Assembly: GCA_035445085.1 (NCBI GenBank)
Contig: DAOMQA010000003.1
Location: forward strand, 124,001 to 188,000
From: JBDHXE01 sp035445085
GTDB taxonomy: Bacteria; Bacteroidota; Ignavibacteria; Kapaibacteriales; UBA2268
Reading direction: 5' to 3'
DNA: 64,000 bases
Shown: positions 38,986 to 47,016 of the stretch, in pieces
Layout: every line of letters starts with the position of its first letter
Position numbering within the stretch: position 1 is the stretch's first letter
Position numbers and translations under genes: made by a program
The notes under the pieces: generated by a model
Seen by the model: the letters and a program-made list of their open reading frames with translations, nothing else
What the model was told of the DNA's origin: nothing
Databases searched by the model: none

Positions 38986-39324
38986 ATGTCAAAAATACCA
39001 AGCTACCAACCAGTCCTTACTTTGTCGTGTGCTTCTATTACGGATATACCGGAAGCAAGGTTTGTGGAATACGATGGAAGGCTGTGCCGTGGTAATTATC
39101 GCGCACTTGGCGTAAGCGAAATATCAACCTTAAGTGGTGAAATTGCACCAATAATAGCGATTGGTACAGCGTTAGTCTTAGCCAACGAGACAATAAATAT
39201 AGGCGCCGAAATTGCATCAGACGAGTTTGGAAGAGCTATAAATTATACGAGCGGAACAATTAATGCTATTGCTCTTTCAAGTGCTGTTGCTGGGGAATAT
39301 GTTAAAGTATTATTAAAGTTCTAA
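38986..39324 (+). CDS. Capsid decoration protein (DUF2190-like)
   Basis: 112 residues, rich in Ala, Ile and small beta-strand residues. The pattern 'G-x-A-L-V-L-A-N-E-T-I-N-I-G-A-E-I-A-S-D-x-x-G-R-A' fits DUF2190-type cement proteins that stick to the outside of the shell. Its place directly after the capsid gene supports this. 19 bases separate it from the capsid stop; four bases separate it from the next gene. Confidence 0.65.
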   Translation: MSKIPSYQPVLTLSCASITDIPEARFVEYDGRLCRGNYRALGVSEISTLSGEIAPIIAIGTALVLANETINIGAEIASDEFGRAINYTSGTINAIALSSAVAGEYVKVLLKF

Positions 39325-39327
39325 GTT

Positions 39328-39759
39328 ATGGCTTATATTACAAAAGACGACTTGCTTATAGAATTTGCTGTACACGACTTATCTAAATTAACTGGGAATA
39401 AAGATGGCATTACAATAAACCTTGATAGATTGAACCTTTGTTGTGAAATGGCAACAACAGAGGTAAACGCCAATTTGTCGAACCTTTATGAGTTGCCCTT
39501 TACTATCGTACCAGATATTATAAAAAATATCAGCTATGAATTTAGTGTATATTATTTGTACAGTTCATATTATACTAATATGGAAATTCCGGAGCAAGTT
39601 AAATGGCGCAAGATAAATGCAAATAATACTCTAAGAATGATTAAAAAGGGAGAGGCTCTGGTTAATCCCACGATTACAAATAATAGAATAATTACAAGAA
39701 ATACTAACTTAAAAAATGAGTTTGAACTGACATATTTAAGAGAAATGTCTAATATTTAA
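39328..39759 (+). CDS. DUF1320 protein (Mu gp36-like)
   Basis: 143 residues. The opening Y-I-T-K-D-D-L and the later 'E-V-N-A-N-L-S-N-L-Y-E-L-P' followed by a helix with Y-Y-L-Y match DUF1320, a Mu gp36-like family usually found between head and tail genes and thought to help close the head. Here no tail gene follows. Start ATG lies four bases after the previous stop. Confidence 0.75.
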   Translation: MAYITKDDLLIEFAVHDLSKLTGNKDGITINLDRLNLCCEMATTEVNANLSNLYELPFTIVPDIIKNISYEFSVYYLYSSYYTNMEIPEQVKWRKINANNTLRMIKKGEALVNPTITNNRIITRNTNLKNEFELTYLREMSNI

Positions 39760-39770
39760 GTGGAGCAAAA

Positions 39771-40055
39771 ATGAAAGAAGTAGGTAATTTTTTATTAAGA
39801 AATGCGATATGGATCTTGTTAGGTCTGATTGCTATATTTTTCCTGAATCCAGCGAACCCAGAGATAAAAACTATATTATTGATAACTCTAATAGAAGCAT
39901 TGGCAATTGGACTATCGGCAATGGCAGTGTTTGCTTATACTAAAATAGATTTTATAAAAGAACAAGCTAATCAATTAGGTTATATATTTTTAGGAGTACA
40001 TATATGTGTAGGCTTTGTGGTTATGGGCGTCTATATTGCTCAATTCTCATTTTAG
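39771..40055 (+). CDS. Small three-helix membrane protein, holin-like
   Basis: 94 residues with three hydrophobic helices (~10-25, ~33-55, ~68-90) and short polar ends. It lies between a head gene and an endolysin gene, and its last 52 bases overlap the endolysin gene in another frame. That position and topology are typical of phage holins, which open the inner membrane to release endolysin. No sequence signature was recognised, so the call rests on context. Confidence 0.6.
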   Translation: MKEVGNFLLRNAIWILLGLIAIFFLNPANPEIKTILLITLIEALAIGLSAMAVFAYTKIDFIKEQANQLGYIFLGVHICVGFVVMGVYIAQFSF

Positions 40056-40609
40056 TTGCTCTAAATTATACTCAAAGTCTCTCTTTTGATAAGTATTTAT
40101 TACAATGTAATAAAGATTTATTAGAACTGTCCACTTTAGTAGGCTTATCTGAGGTGAATACTTTAGAATTAACAAATAAAAATGACGGCGAAGTAGTTAA
40201 ATATTTGATTGCTGTAGGGCTAAATAAAGGAAATCCGTATTGTGCTGCTGGGCAATATTGGTGCTTTTGGCAAGCGTGCAAAATTATGAAGTTAGACTAC
40301 AGCAATATACCTATTCCAAAAACTGGATTAGCGAGCAGTATATATAATTACGCTAAAGCAAAGGGAGATAGAGCTGATGCTAAGGTCAAAAAAAATGATT
40401 TAATTATATGGAAAAAGAAAAACTCGATATTTGGCCATATCGAAAGAATTATAGAAGTTAAAGGAGCAGGCTGGGTAAAAACTTTAGCTTTCAATGTATC
40501 GGGAGCAGTGGGCAGGAAAGAAGGTGTATTTATTAAGCAAAGAAATTTATATCATCTACTATCGCGAATGAGAGTGCACGGTTTAGTAGGATTTATTAAC
40601 TCAAAGTAA
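40004..40609 (+). CDS. Endolysin-like peptidoglycan hydrolase with signal segment
   Basis: 201 residues. ATG 40004 has TAGGAG eight bases upstream, inside the holin-like gene. The first ~27 residues have basic residues and a hydrophobic core, acting as signal peptide or signal anchor. The region N-P-Y-C-A-A-G-Q-Y-W-C-F-W (~77-89) carries the Cys, and G-H-I-E-R-I-I-E-V (~145) the His, of a CHAP/NlpC-like Cys-His hydrolase; the spacing fits TIGR02594-like endolysins. It should cut peptide bonds in the cell wall. An exported endolysin with a holin-like partner suggests controlled lysis. Confidence 0.7.
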   Translation: MCRLCGYGRLYCSILILVALNYTQSLSFDKYLLQCNKDLLELSTLVGLSEVNTLELTNKNDGEVVKYLIAVGLNKGNPYCAAGQYWCFWQACKIMKLDYSNIPIPKTGLASSIYNYAKAKGDRADAKVKKNDLIIWKKKNSIFGHIERIIEVKGAGWVKTLAFNVSGAVGRKEGVFIKQRNLYHLLSRMRVHGLVGFINSK

Positions 40610-40617
40610 AGGAAAAA

Positions 40618-40965
40618 ATGAAGATTATTTTCTCTGACGAACAGATGAATCTTGAATTAGAAAGTGAGTGGATAAAAATTAAGCAAAAAAGCCGTTTTTA
40701 TAGTAAGTATATAAGTTCTTTGGAATTAATCTGGAAAGATGTAACGTTCGATGCCGTGCCGGCGCCATTTGGGGAGCTTAAATTGTATTATAGTAATTCT
40801 ATGAATGTTCAAGATGAGTTTTATTTATTAGCAATAAATAGTAGTGATAATCTAAGTTCGCCAGAATTACTTGAAATTAATAGTGCTTTTGCCTATTTAA
40901 AAATTCACTATTTGCCAAACGATATTTTGAACGGCAAATTAAATATAGTTGCAAATATTAATTAA
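40618..40965 (+). CDS. Unknown protein between endolysin and terminase
   Basis: 115 residues, acidic, no membrane segment, no known motif. It is probably beta-rich in the second half (A-F-A-Y-L-K-I-H-Y). Start ATG lies eight bases after the previous stop with AAAGGA upstream. By position it could be a small terminase substitute, a head-closure protein or a packaging regulator; none is supported by sequence. Confidence 0.5.
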   Translation: MKIIFSDEQMNLELESEWIKIKQKSRFYSKYISSLELIWKDVTFDAVPAPFGELKLYYSNSMNVQDEFYLLAINSSDNLSSPELLEINSAFAYLKIHYLPNDILNGKLNIVANIN

Positions 40966-40991
40966 GTATAGATATTTAAATTGTTTTACTG

Positions 40992-42416
40992 ATGCAAATA
41001 AACTACAAAGAAATTAAGGAGTTAATACAAAATCTTGCTGTATTAACTCCTGGCTTTACAGCTCTATCGTTAGAGAATAATTATTTTGAATATCCGCCCC
41101 ATTTAAGATATTTAGACAAGATTATAGCAAGGGAAATTGTATCGGGGGGTGCACGCTTAATCATCAATATGCCGCCTCGACATGGAAAATCAGAATTAAT
41201 ATCCAAATACCTACCTTTTTGGTTCCTTGGTACTTTTCCCGACAAAAGAATTATACTTTGTTCTTATGAAAAGAGTTTCGCTGTCAGTTTAGGGCGTAAA
41301 GTACGTGATTTAATCAACTTGTATGGTAAAAAAATATTTGATATTGAATTGAGAAGTGATTCGCGTGCGGTTGCGGATTTTAATATATTACATCATCGCG
41401 GAGGTATGTCGGTAGCTGGCGCAGGTGGTTCTATTACTGGGAAAGGTGCCGACCTTTTAATTATTGATGACCCTATCAAAAATGACGCAATTGCAAACAG
41501 TTCAGTCATGAGAGATAATATTTGGGAATGGTTTTTGGCAACGGTCTATACAAGAATTGAGCCTAATGGAAATATAATAATAGTTATGACACGGTGGCAC
41601 CAAGATGACATAACGGGAAGAATATTAGAAAATATAGATACAGGGAATTGGAAACTAATTAAATTACCAGCTTTAGCTAATGGTCAAGACATATTAGAAA
41701 GAGATTATGACGAACCATTATGGGAAGATAGATTTAGTAAAAAGCAACTTTTAGATATTAAAAACACCTTAGGCACATATTGGTTTACTGCATTATACCA
41801 GCAAGAACCGTCCATAAAAAATGGAAGTATATTTAAACGCTCTAATTTTAAGTATTTTTATGAAGAAGGGGAGTTCTATTATTTAGAAGATATAAATAGT
41901 ACTAAGTTTGTTCATAAATCAGATTTATCTATATATATTACTGTAGATTTAGCGATTAGTAGCTCACAAATGGCAGATTATACGGTAGCCTTGGTTGCGG
42001 GGCGAAGTCGTAGCGGTGAAATATTAATATTAGATGTAATCAGGCAAAAAATAGGCACAAGTGAACACTTAAGTTTTCTACAAAAAATTTATCTTCAATA
42101 TAAGCCGGTAATAATTGGTATAGAAGCTGTTCAATACCAAGTATCATTAATAGAAATAGCGTCCAAATTAGGATTGCCTGTTAGCTCTTTAAAGGCTGAC
42201 AAAGACAAAATAAGCCGTTCATTAGCTATCGCTGCTAAAATCGAACAAGGGATAGTATATTTTAAAAGAAATTCTGCTTGGCGCGATGATTTTGAGAAGG
42301 AATTATTAGAATTTCCAACATCTAAGCACGACGACCAAGTAGACGCCCTTGCATATATAGAGCGTATAATTTCTCCTATTTCAAGTGTTAAACCTGTTGG
42401 AAGAAGAAAAATATAG
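40992..42416 (+). CDS. Phage large terminase subunit (TerL)
   Basis: 474 residues. The ATPase domain has Walker A at 61-68 (P-P-R-H-G-K-S-E), Walker B at 155-160 (L-L-I-I-D-D) and a coupling motif V-M-T-R-W-H near 198. The RNase H-like nuclease domain has D319 (I-T-V-D-L-A), E378 (G-I-E-A-V) and the closing K-H-D-D-Q-V-D-A-L near 445. All key residues are present, so the enzyme looks functional: it would cut concatemeric DNA and pump it into the prohead. In tailed phages a portal gene normally follows; here the next gene is DUF4256. Confidence 0.92.
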   Translation: MQINYKEIKELIQNLAVLTPGFTALSLENNYFEYPPHLRYLDKIIAREIVSGGARLIINMPPRHGKSELISKYLPFWFLGTFPDKRIILCSYEKSFAVSLGRKVRDLINLYGKKIFDIELRSDSRAVADFNILHHRGGMSVAGAGGSITGKGADLLIIDDPIKNDAIANSSVMRDNIWEWFLATVYTRIEPNGNIIIVMTRWHQDDITGRILENIDTGNWKLIKLPALANGQDILERDYDEPLWEDRFSKKQLLDIKNTLGTYWFTALYQQEPSIKNGSIFKRSNFKYFYEEGEFYYLEDINSTKFVHKSDLSIYITVDLAISSSQMADYTVALVAGRSRSGEILILDVIRQKIGTSEHLSFLQKIYLQYKPVIIGIEAVQYQVSLIEIASKLGLPVSSLKADKDKISRSLAIAAKIEQGIVYFKRNSAWRDDFEKELLEFPTSKHDDQVDALAYIERIISPISSVKPVGRRKI

Positions 42417-42468
42417 TAAATATGATCAATTACAGCAAGAATAATAAAATTGTAAATTTATTGAACCG

Positions 42469-42483
42469 TTGCTATTATAGCAA
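42469..42483. promoter_or_regulatory. 15-bp palindrome upstream of DUF4256 gene
   Basis: TTGCTAT-T-ATAGCAA is a perfect palindrome, 57 bases before the next gene and at the right border of the phage block. It could be an operator for the accessory genes. Confidence 0.35.
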
Positions 42484-42540
42484 TATCATTTGAATATATA
42501 AAATATACAAGTGTTTTAAAAGGTAATAATAGGAAATAGT

Positions 42541-43098
42541 ATGGAGTTTAATAATAAAATAAATGATCATGAAGATTTACTTAAAGTTTTACAAGAACGG
42601 TTTATAAAAAATATGTATCGCCATCCTAATATAGCATGGGATGAAGTTGTAGGTAAATTACAAGTAAATCCTACAAAATTACAATCTATTAGCATGATGG
42701 AAGAAAGCGGGGGAGAGCCTGATATAATAACTAATCCTAATAATAATACAGAATATTTATTTTGCGATTGCTCATTAGAAAGTCCGAAAGGAAGGCGCAG
42801 CCTGTGCTATGATGATGCAGCCTTGGAATCAAGGAAAGAAAATAAACCGCAAGGTAGTGCTGTTCAGTTAGCTAATCAAATGGGGATAGAGATATTAGAT
42901 GAAGAGCAATATAAATACTTGATGACTTTTGGGGAATTTGACACCAAAACCTCAAGTTGGGTTAAGACGCCAGACCAGGTTAGGGTGCGTGGCGGAGCAA
43001 TTTTTGGAGATTTCCGCTTTGGAAGGGTTTTTATTTACCATAATGGTGCCGAATCTTATTACGCTGCGCGTGGCTTTAGAGGGATAATTTATTTGTAA
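42541..43098 (+). CDS. DUF4256 family protein
   Basis: 185 residues matching DUF4256 along its whole length: M-E-E-S-G-G-E-P-D (~58-66), C-S-x-E-S-P-K-G-R-R-S-L-C-Y-D (~80-94), F-D-T-K-T-S-S-W-V-K-T-P (~138-149) and Y-H-N-G-A-E-S-Y-Y-A-A-R-G-F-R-G near the end. The role of the family is unknown. It is cytoplasmic (no signal). It is the first non-phage gene after the terminase. Confidence 0.85.
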   Translation: MEFNNKINDHEDLLKVLQERFIKNMYRHPNIAWDEVVGKLQVNPTKLQSISMMEESGGEPDIITNPNNNTEYLFCDCSLESPKGRRSLCYDDAALESRKENKPQGSAVQLANQMGIEILDEEQYKYLMTFGEFDTKTSSWVKTPDQVRVRGGAIFGDFRFGRVFIYHNGAESYYAARGFRGIIYL

Positions 43099-43169
43099 TA
43101 TAAATGCAGAAAATATAAAGATTTAGATAATTAACATTTATTTTTTTGTATTAACTGATAAGGTGTATT

Positions 43170-44110
43170 ATGCAATGGTATTTAAAAGTTGTTATGAATT
43201 ATGCTAACTTTAATGGCAGGGCTAGAAGAAAAGAATTCTAGTTTTTTTTGTCTTGTTTAATCTGATTGTGTCGGTAGCTTTCTCTGTTATATACACTATT
43301 CTTGGCACTAGTGTATTAGGTGTTATTTATTCGCTTGCTATATTGATACCTTCGCTAACTGTCGGTATACGAAGAATACATGATATAGGCAAAAGTGCTT
43401 GGTTTGTGCTGGTACCAATTTATAATCTGGTGTTAGCTTGCACTGAAGGTGAGTTTTATGATAATGAGTATGGAGCTAATCCAAAGAGCTTTGGCGAGCT
43501 TACAGATTATCAGATATACTATAAATTTATGAAAACAGGAAGACTAGAGGCATTTAGCGACGGCGTCCTTGCTATAATAATAACAATTATGGTGTTAGAA
43601 TTGAAAGTACCAGAAGGTACTGATATTTCTAATTTAATGCCTTTACTGCCTAAATTCCTATCTTATATATTAAGCTTTGTGTACGTTGGTATTTATTGGA
43701 ACAATCATCATCATTTATTTCATATTATAGAGCGGGTAAATGGCAATATATTATGGGCAAACCTTGCCTTATTATTTAGCCTGTCATTATTGCCATTTAC
43801 GAGTGCTTGGATGGGTGAAAATCACTTTGCGAGCTCTCCCACTATTTTATATGGAGTTAATTTACTATTATGCGCATCCACCTTTACAATATTAGAGATT
43901 ATTGCTATCAAATCAAACGGCAGTCAATCCAAATTAGCTCGAGCGATTAAAAATAAAATGAAAGAAAATGCTTCAGTTATTTTATATAGTGTTGGTATTC
44001 TCTTAGGGTATTTCTATCCGATTGCAAGTATGCTTTGCTATTCAATTGTAGCTCTAATATGGATAATACCCGATACCAGAATAGAAAAATTTCTCGATTC
44101 AACAGAATAG
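43170..44110 (+). pseudogene. DUF805-TMEM175 fusion gene, broken near its start
   Basis: ATG 43170 opens a DUF805 start (N-Y-A-N-F-N-G-R-A-R-R-K-E-F) that stops at TAG 43239-43241, where the family has Trp (TGG). Directly after is a run of eight T, and the DUF805 domain continues in another frame from ~43253 (I-H-D-I-G-K-S-A-W). The same frame runs without a stop into a TMEM175-type domain from Met 43529 (G-R-L-E-A-F-S-D-G-V-L-A-I) to 44110. So one point mutation plus a frameshift separate the first 23 codons. The TMEM175 half alone, ~194 residues with six helices, could still be made; relatives are potassium channels. The fusion itself is unusual. Confidence 0.75.
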
Positions 44111-44229
44111 TTCTCCTTTAAAATTAAATAATTCTAAAATAAATCATTGCAATATTCTTTTAAGTATTGTTGTATGAGACTTGTAATTATATAATGCAGC
44201 TTATTCACGTTTTAGGAGTATATTGATAT

Positions 44230-44937
44230 ATGCTAAAAACTATTGCACAAAAAGTAGTAGAATTTAATAGTAATTTAAATTACATTGGGAGTTTGCCGCT
44301 CGGGTTTCGTGTACTTAATCCTTTTATTGAAAATCCCGAAACTATGCTGGTAATGAAAGAATTTTATCATAAATTTTATAACGATAATAATAAAAGAAAA
44401 TTTATTATTGGTATTAATCCTAGCAGGCATGGAGCAGGAGTAACAGGAGTACCATTTACAGACACTAAGCGACTTCATTCTATGTGCGGAATTGAAATGA
44501 AATCGGAATATACTCATGAGGTATCTTCTGTGTTTCTTTATGATATGATTAATGAATTTGGTGGGGCGAAGTTGTTTTACAAAGAATTTTATATTAATTC
44601 TCCATTTCCCTTAGCAATTATCAGAAATTCTAAAGACGGTAAATGGCTAAATGCGAATTATTACGATGATAAAGAATTGTTTGAAAGTGTAAAGGAATTT
44701 ATGATACAATCTTTAATTAATCATATTAATATAGGTTTAAATACAGATGAAGTTTATGTCTTAGGCAAAAAGAATGCTGATTTTATAACGTTACTCAATG
44801 ATGAGGCAAAGCTATTTGGGCGATTGATAGTATTAGAGCACCCACGATTTATACAACAATATAAATCTAAGGAAAAGCAATTATATATTGATAAATACAT
44901 CTTAGCTTTAAAGGGAAGCAATGGAAGCACAAAATAA
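44230..44937 (+). CDS. SMUG2-like uracil-DNA glycosylase
   Basis: 235 residues matching the SMUG2 (DUF4918) group. The active-site region G-I-N-P-S-R-H-G-A-G-V-T-G-V-P-F-T-D (~61-78) and the late motif E-H-P-R-F-I-Q-Q-Y (~198-206) are both present. Members remove uracil or related damaged bases as the first step of base excision repair. AGGAG precedes the start. The last 17 bases overlap the DUF488 gene, so the two are probably co-translated. Confidence 0.85.
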   Translation: MLKTIAQKVVEFNSNLNYIGSLPLGFRVLNPFIENPETMLVMKEFYHKFYNDNNKRKFIIGINPSRHGAGVTGVPFTDTKRLHSMCGIEMKSEYTHEVSSVFLYDMINEFGGAKLFYKEFYINSPFPLAIIRNSKDGKWLNANYYDDKELFESVKEFMIQSLINHINIGLNTDEVYVLGKKNADFITLLNDEAKLFGRLIVLEHPRFIQQYKSKEKQLYIDKYILALKGSNGSTK

Positions 44938-45451
44938 AAAAATATATACTATAGGGCATTCGACTCACCCTATAGATGAATTTATTGATATTCTAAAGCA
45001 CTATTCTATTGAAGTATTAATAGACATACGTAGCTTGCCTGGTTCAAGAAAATTCCCACAATTTAATAAAGAAAACTTAGAAATTTCAATGCCTAATTCA
45101 GGGATAGAGTATGTGCATTTATTAGGATTAGGGGGTAGAAGAAGAGTAAGAAAAGATTCAACAAACAATCGCTGGCATAATGATTCTTTCAAAGGCTATG
45201 CTGACTATATGGAAACAAAGGAATTTGAAATATCTATAAATATGTTGGAAGATATAGCTAAAAATAAAATGTCTTGCTATATGTGTGCGGAAGTGCTGTG
45301 GTGGCGTTGCCATCGGTCGATGGTTTCTGATTATCTAAAAAATAATAATTGGGAGGTTTTGCATATTCTTTCTAAAAATAGTACGCAGCAACACAAATAC
45401 ACCGAGCCAGCCCAAATTATTAACGGTAAATTAACTTATTCCGATACTTAA
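44921..45451 (+). CDS. DUF488 family protein
   Basis: 176 residues with the DUF488 marks Y-T-I-G-H-S-T (~9-15), D-I-R-S-L-P-G-S-R (~35-43), the central F-K-G-Y-A-D-Y, and C-A-E-V-L-W-W-R-C-H-R (~115-125). Biochemical function is not established; the fold is thought to handle nucleic acids or nucleotides. The 17-base overlap with the glycosylase suggests a joint role in repair. Confidence 0.85.
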   Translation: MEAQNKKIYTIGHSTHPIDEFIDILKHYSIEVLIDIRSLPGSRKFPQFNKENLEISMPNSGIEYVHLLGLGGRRRVRKDSTNNRWHNDSFKGYADYMETKEFEISINMLEDIAKNKMSCYMCAEVLWWRCHRSMVSDYLKNNNWEVLHILSKNSTQQHKYTEPAQIINGKLTYSDT

Positions 45452-45564
45452 ATAAAATATTTACATACCATAATATTCTTGCTTTTTCGTCTCACACTCC
45501 AATAAGATGTGAAAATTTTAGAATTCATCTTGAATTAATTTACACTAAACATAAGGAAAAGATT

Positions 45565-46014
45565 ATGGCTATCCAACAAAGAATAAATGTTCATCAGTTA
45601 GATCCAAGTGCATTTGATGTAATGATAACAATGGAAAAGCATATAGCTACTACTGATTTGAGTATACAACTTAGAGAATTAATCAAAATAAGAGCATCGC
45701 AAATTAATCATTGTGCATACTGCCTTGATATGCACACAAAAGATGCGCGTAAAGAAGGACTAACAGAACAAAAACTAAATGTTATTGCTGCTTGGGAAGA
45801 AAGTCCATTATTTGATGAGGCTGAAAGAGCGGCTCTAAAATTCACGGAAGAAGTTACTAAAATTGCTGATCATGGAGTGAGCGACACTACTTTTAATGAA
45901 CTGCAAAAGCATTTTACAAACAAGCAAATTGCTCAAATGATTATAGTTATAAATCAAATTAATTCTTGGAATAGAATAGCAGTAGCTACAAAGCAATTGC
46001 ACCCAATAGATTAA
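45565..46014 (+). CDS. Carboxymuconolactone decarboxylase/AhpD-like protein
   Basis: 149 residues, all-helical. The redox motif is C50-A-Y-C53-x3-H57 in 'H-C-A-Y-C-L-D-M-H', the AhpD/CMD signature of peroxidase-type members. Such proteins reduce peroxides or peroxiredoxins in the cytoplasm. AAGGAAAAG precedes the ATG. The gene is separate from the SMR gene downstream by 27 bases. Confidence 0.88.
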   Translation: MAIQQRINVHQLDPSAFDVMITMEKHIATTDLSIQLRELIKIRASQINHCAYCLDMHTKDARKEGLTEQKLNVIAAWEESPLFDEAERAALKFTEEVTKIADHGVSDTTFNELQKHFTNKQIAQMIIVINQINSWNRIAVATKQLHPID

Positions 46015-46041
46015 ATTACCTACTTATTCGACATATAGGGA

Positions 46042-46368
46042 ATGAATTGGATAATATTAATTGTTGCTGGTTTATTCGAGGTAGCATTTGCATTCTGCTT
46101 AGGAAAGGCTAAGCAAACTGAAAGTACGGAAATGTATTTATGGTATGGGGGATTCCTCGTCGCCCTTACCATAAGTATGTTACTTTTGATGAAAGCTGTT
46201 CAAACCTTACCAATAGGGACAGCTTACGCTGTATGGACTGGAGTCGGTGCAGTTGGAACAGTATTAGTTGGAATATTAATTTTTAAAGAGCCGGCAACTT
46301 TCTTGCGTATCTTCTTTCTTACAACTTTAATTGCTTCTATAATTGGCTTAAAGGCTGTTTCTAACTGA
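46042..46368 (+). CDS. SMR-family transporter, Gdx/SugE type
   Basis: 108 residues, four helices. E13 in 'A-G-L-F-E-V' is the proton- and substrate-binding Glu. The 'L-P-I-G-T-A-Y-A-V-W-T-G-V-G-A-V-G-T' block is the SugE/Gdx form rather than EmrE, so guanidinium export is the likely activity. No guanidine riboswitch fits in the 27-base gap upstream. Acts as a dual-topology dimer in the inner membrane. Confidence 0.88.
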   Translation: MNWIILIVAGLFEVAFAFCLGKAKQTESTEMYLWYGGFLVALTISMLLLMKAVQTLPIGTAYAVWTGVGAVGTVLVGILIFKEPATFLRIFFLTTLIASIIGLKAVSN

Positions 46369-46378
46369 AAGTATGATA

Positions 46379-46954
46379 ATGTCAAAAAATTATTTCGATA
46401 ATACTATTTATAAAGAAAAAGATTATACTAAAGAGATTCTCTTAAAAGGTGAATACGAAAGTTGCATATTTGAGAAGTGTAATTTTAATGAATGCAATCT
46501 ATTGGATTATAAGTTTGTGGACTGTAAATTTATCTCTTCAAACTTAAGTCTGATAAAGGTTGATAATACAAGTTTTCAAGATATAGTGTTTAAGGATTGC
46601 AAGGTAATTGGAGTGAATTTTAATAATTGCAATGATTTTGCTTTAAGTTTTTCATTTGATAATTGCATACTAAACAATTCAACCTTTTTTAAATTAAAAA
46701 TACCACATACTCATTTTGCTAATTCTAAATTAATAGAAGTCGATTTTGCACAATGTGATTTATCTAACTGTAATTTTGAAAGCTGTGATTTAGATAAGGC
46801 AATATTTGATAGCACAACTCTTGAGAAAGCAGATTTATCAACATCCTTCAATTTTGTCATAGATCCAGAAAATAATAAGATTAAGAAAGCTAAGTTTTCT
46901 AACCTTGGGCTAAGAAACCTACTTCAGAAGTATAATATAGTAATAATAGACTAA
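46379..46954 (+). CDS. Pentapeptide-repeat protein (Qnr/McbG-like)
   Basis: 191 residues; an in-frame ATG six bases earlier is also possible. Almost the whole chain is A/C/S-N/D-L/F-x-x repeats: C-I-F-E-K, C-N-F-N-E, C-N-L-L-D, ... C-D-L-S-N, C-N-F-E-S. The end (I-D-P-E-N-N-K-I-K-K-A-K-F-S) is typical of Qnr/McbG-like proteins, whose right-handed helix mimics DNA and protects gyrase in characterised cases. Protection here is not shown. It follows the SMR stop by only ten bases, which suggests one operon. Confidence 0.85.
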   Translation: MSKNYFDNTIYKEKDYTKEILLKGEYESCIFEKCNFNECNLLDYKFVDCKFISSNLSLIKVDNTSFQDIVFKDCKVIGVNFNNCNDFALSFSFDNCILNNSTFFKLKIPHTHFANSKLIEVDFAQCDLSNCNFESCDLDKAIFDSTTLEKADLSTSFNFVIDPENNKIKKAKFSNLGLRNLLQKYNIVIID

Positions 46955-47016
46955 ATTTGCATATTAATAATAGATTTTATATTTTAGTTTTATTAAAACT
47001 AATTGGGAATTTTATT

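Noticed and set aside
37140..42540. Possible att direct repeats around the phage block
   Set aside because: I compared the two borders by eye and found no shared core of useful length; no tRNA lies at either end.
46015..46041. Guanidine riboswitch before the Gdx gene
   Set aside because: Only 27 bases separate it from the previous stop, too short for the known riboswitch classes.
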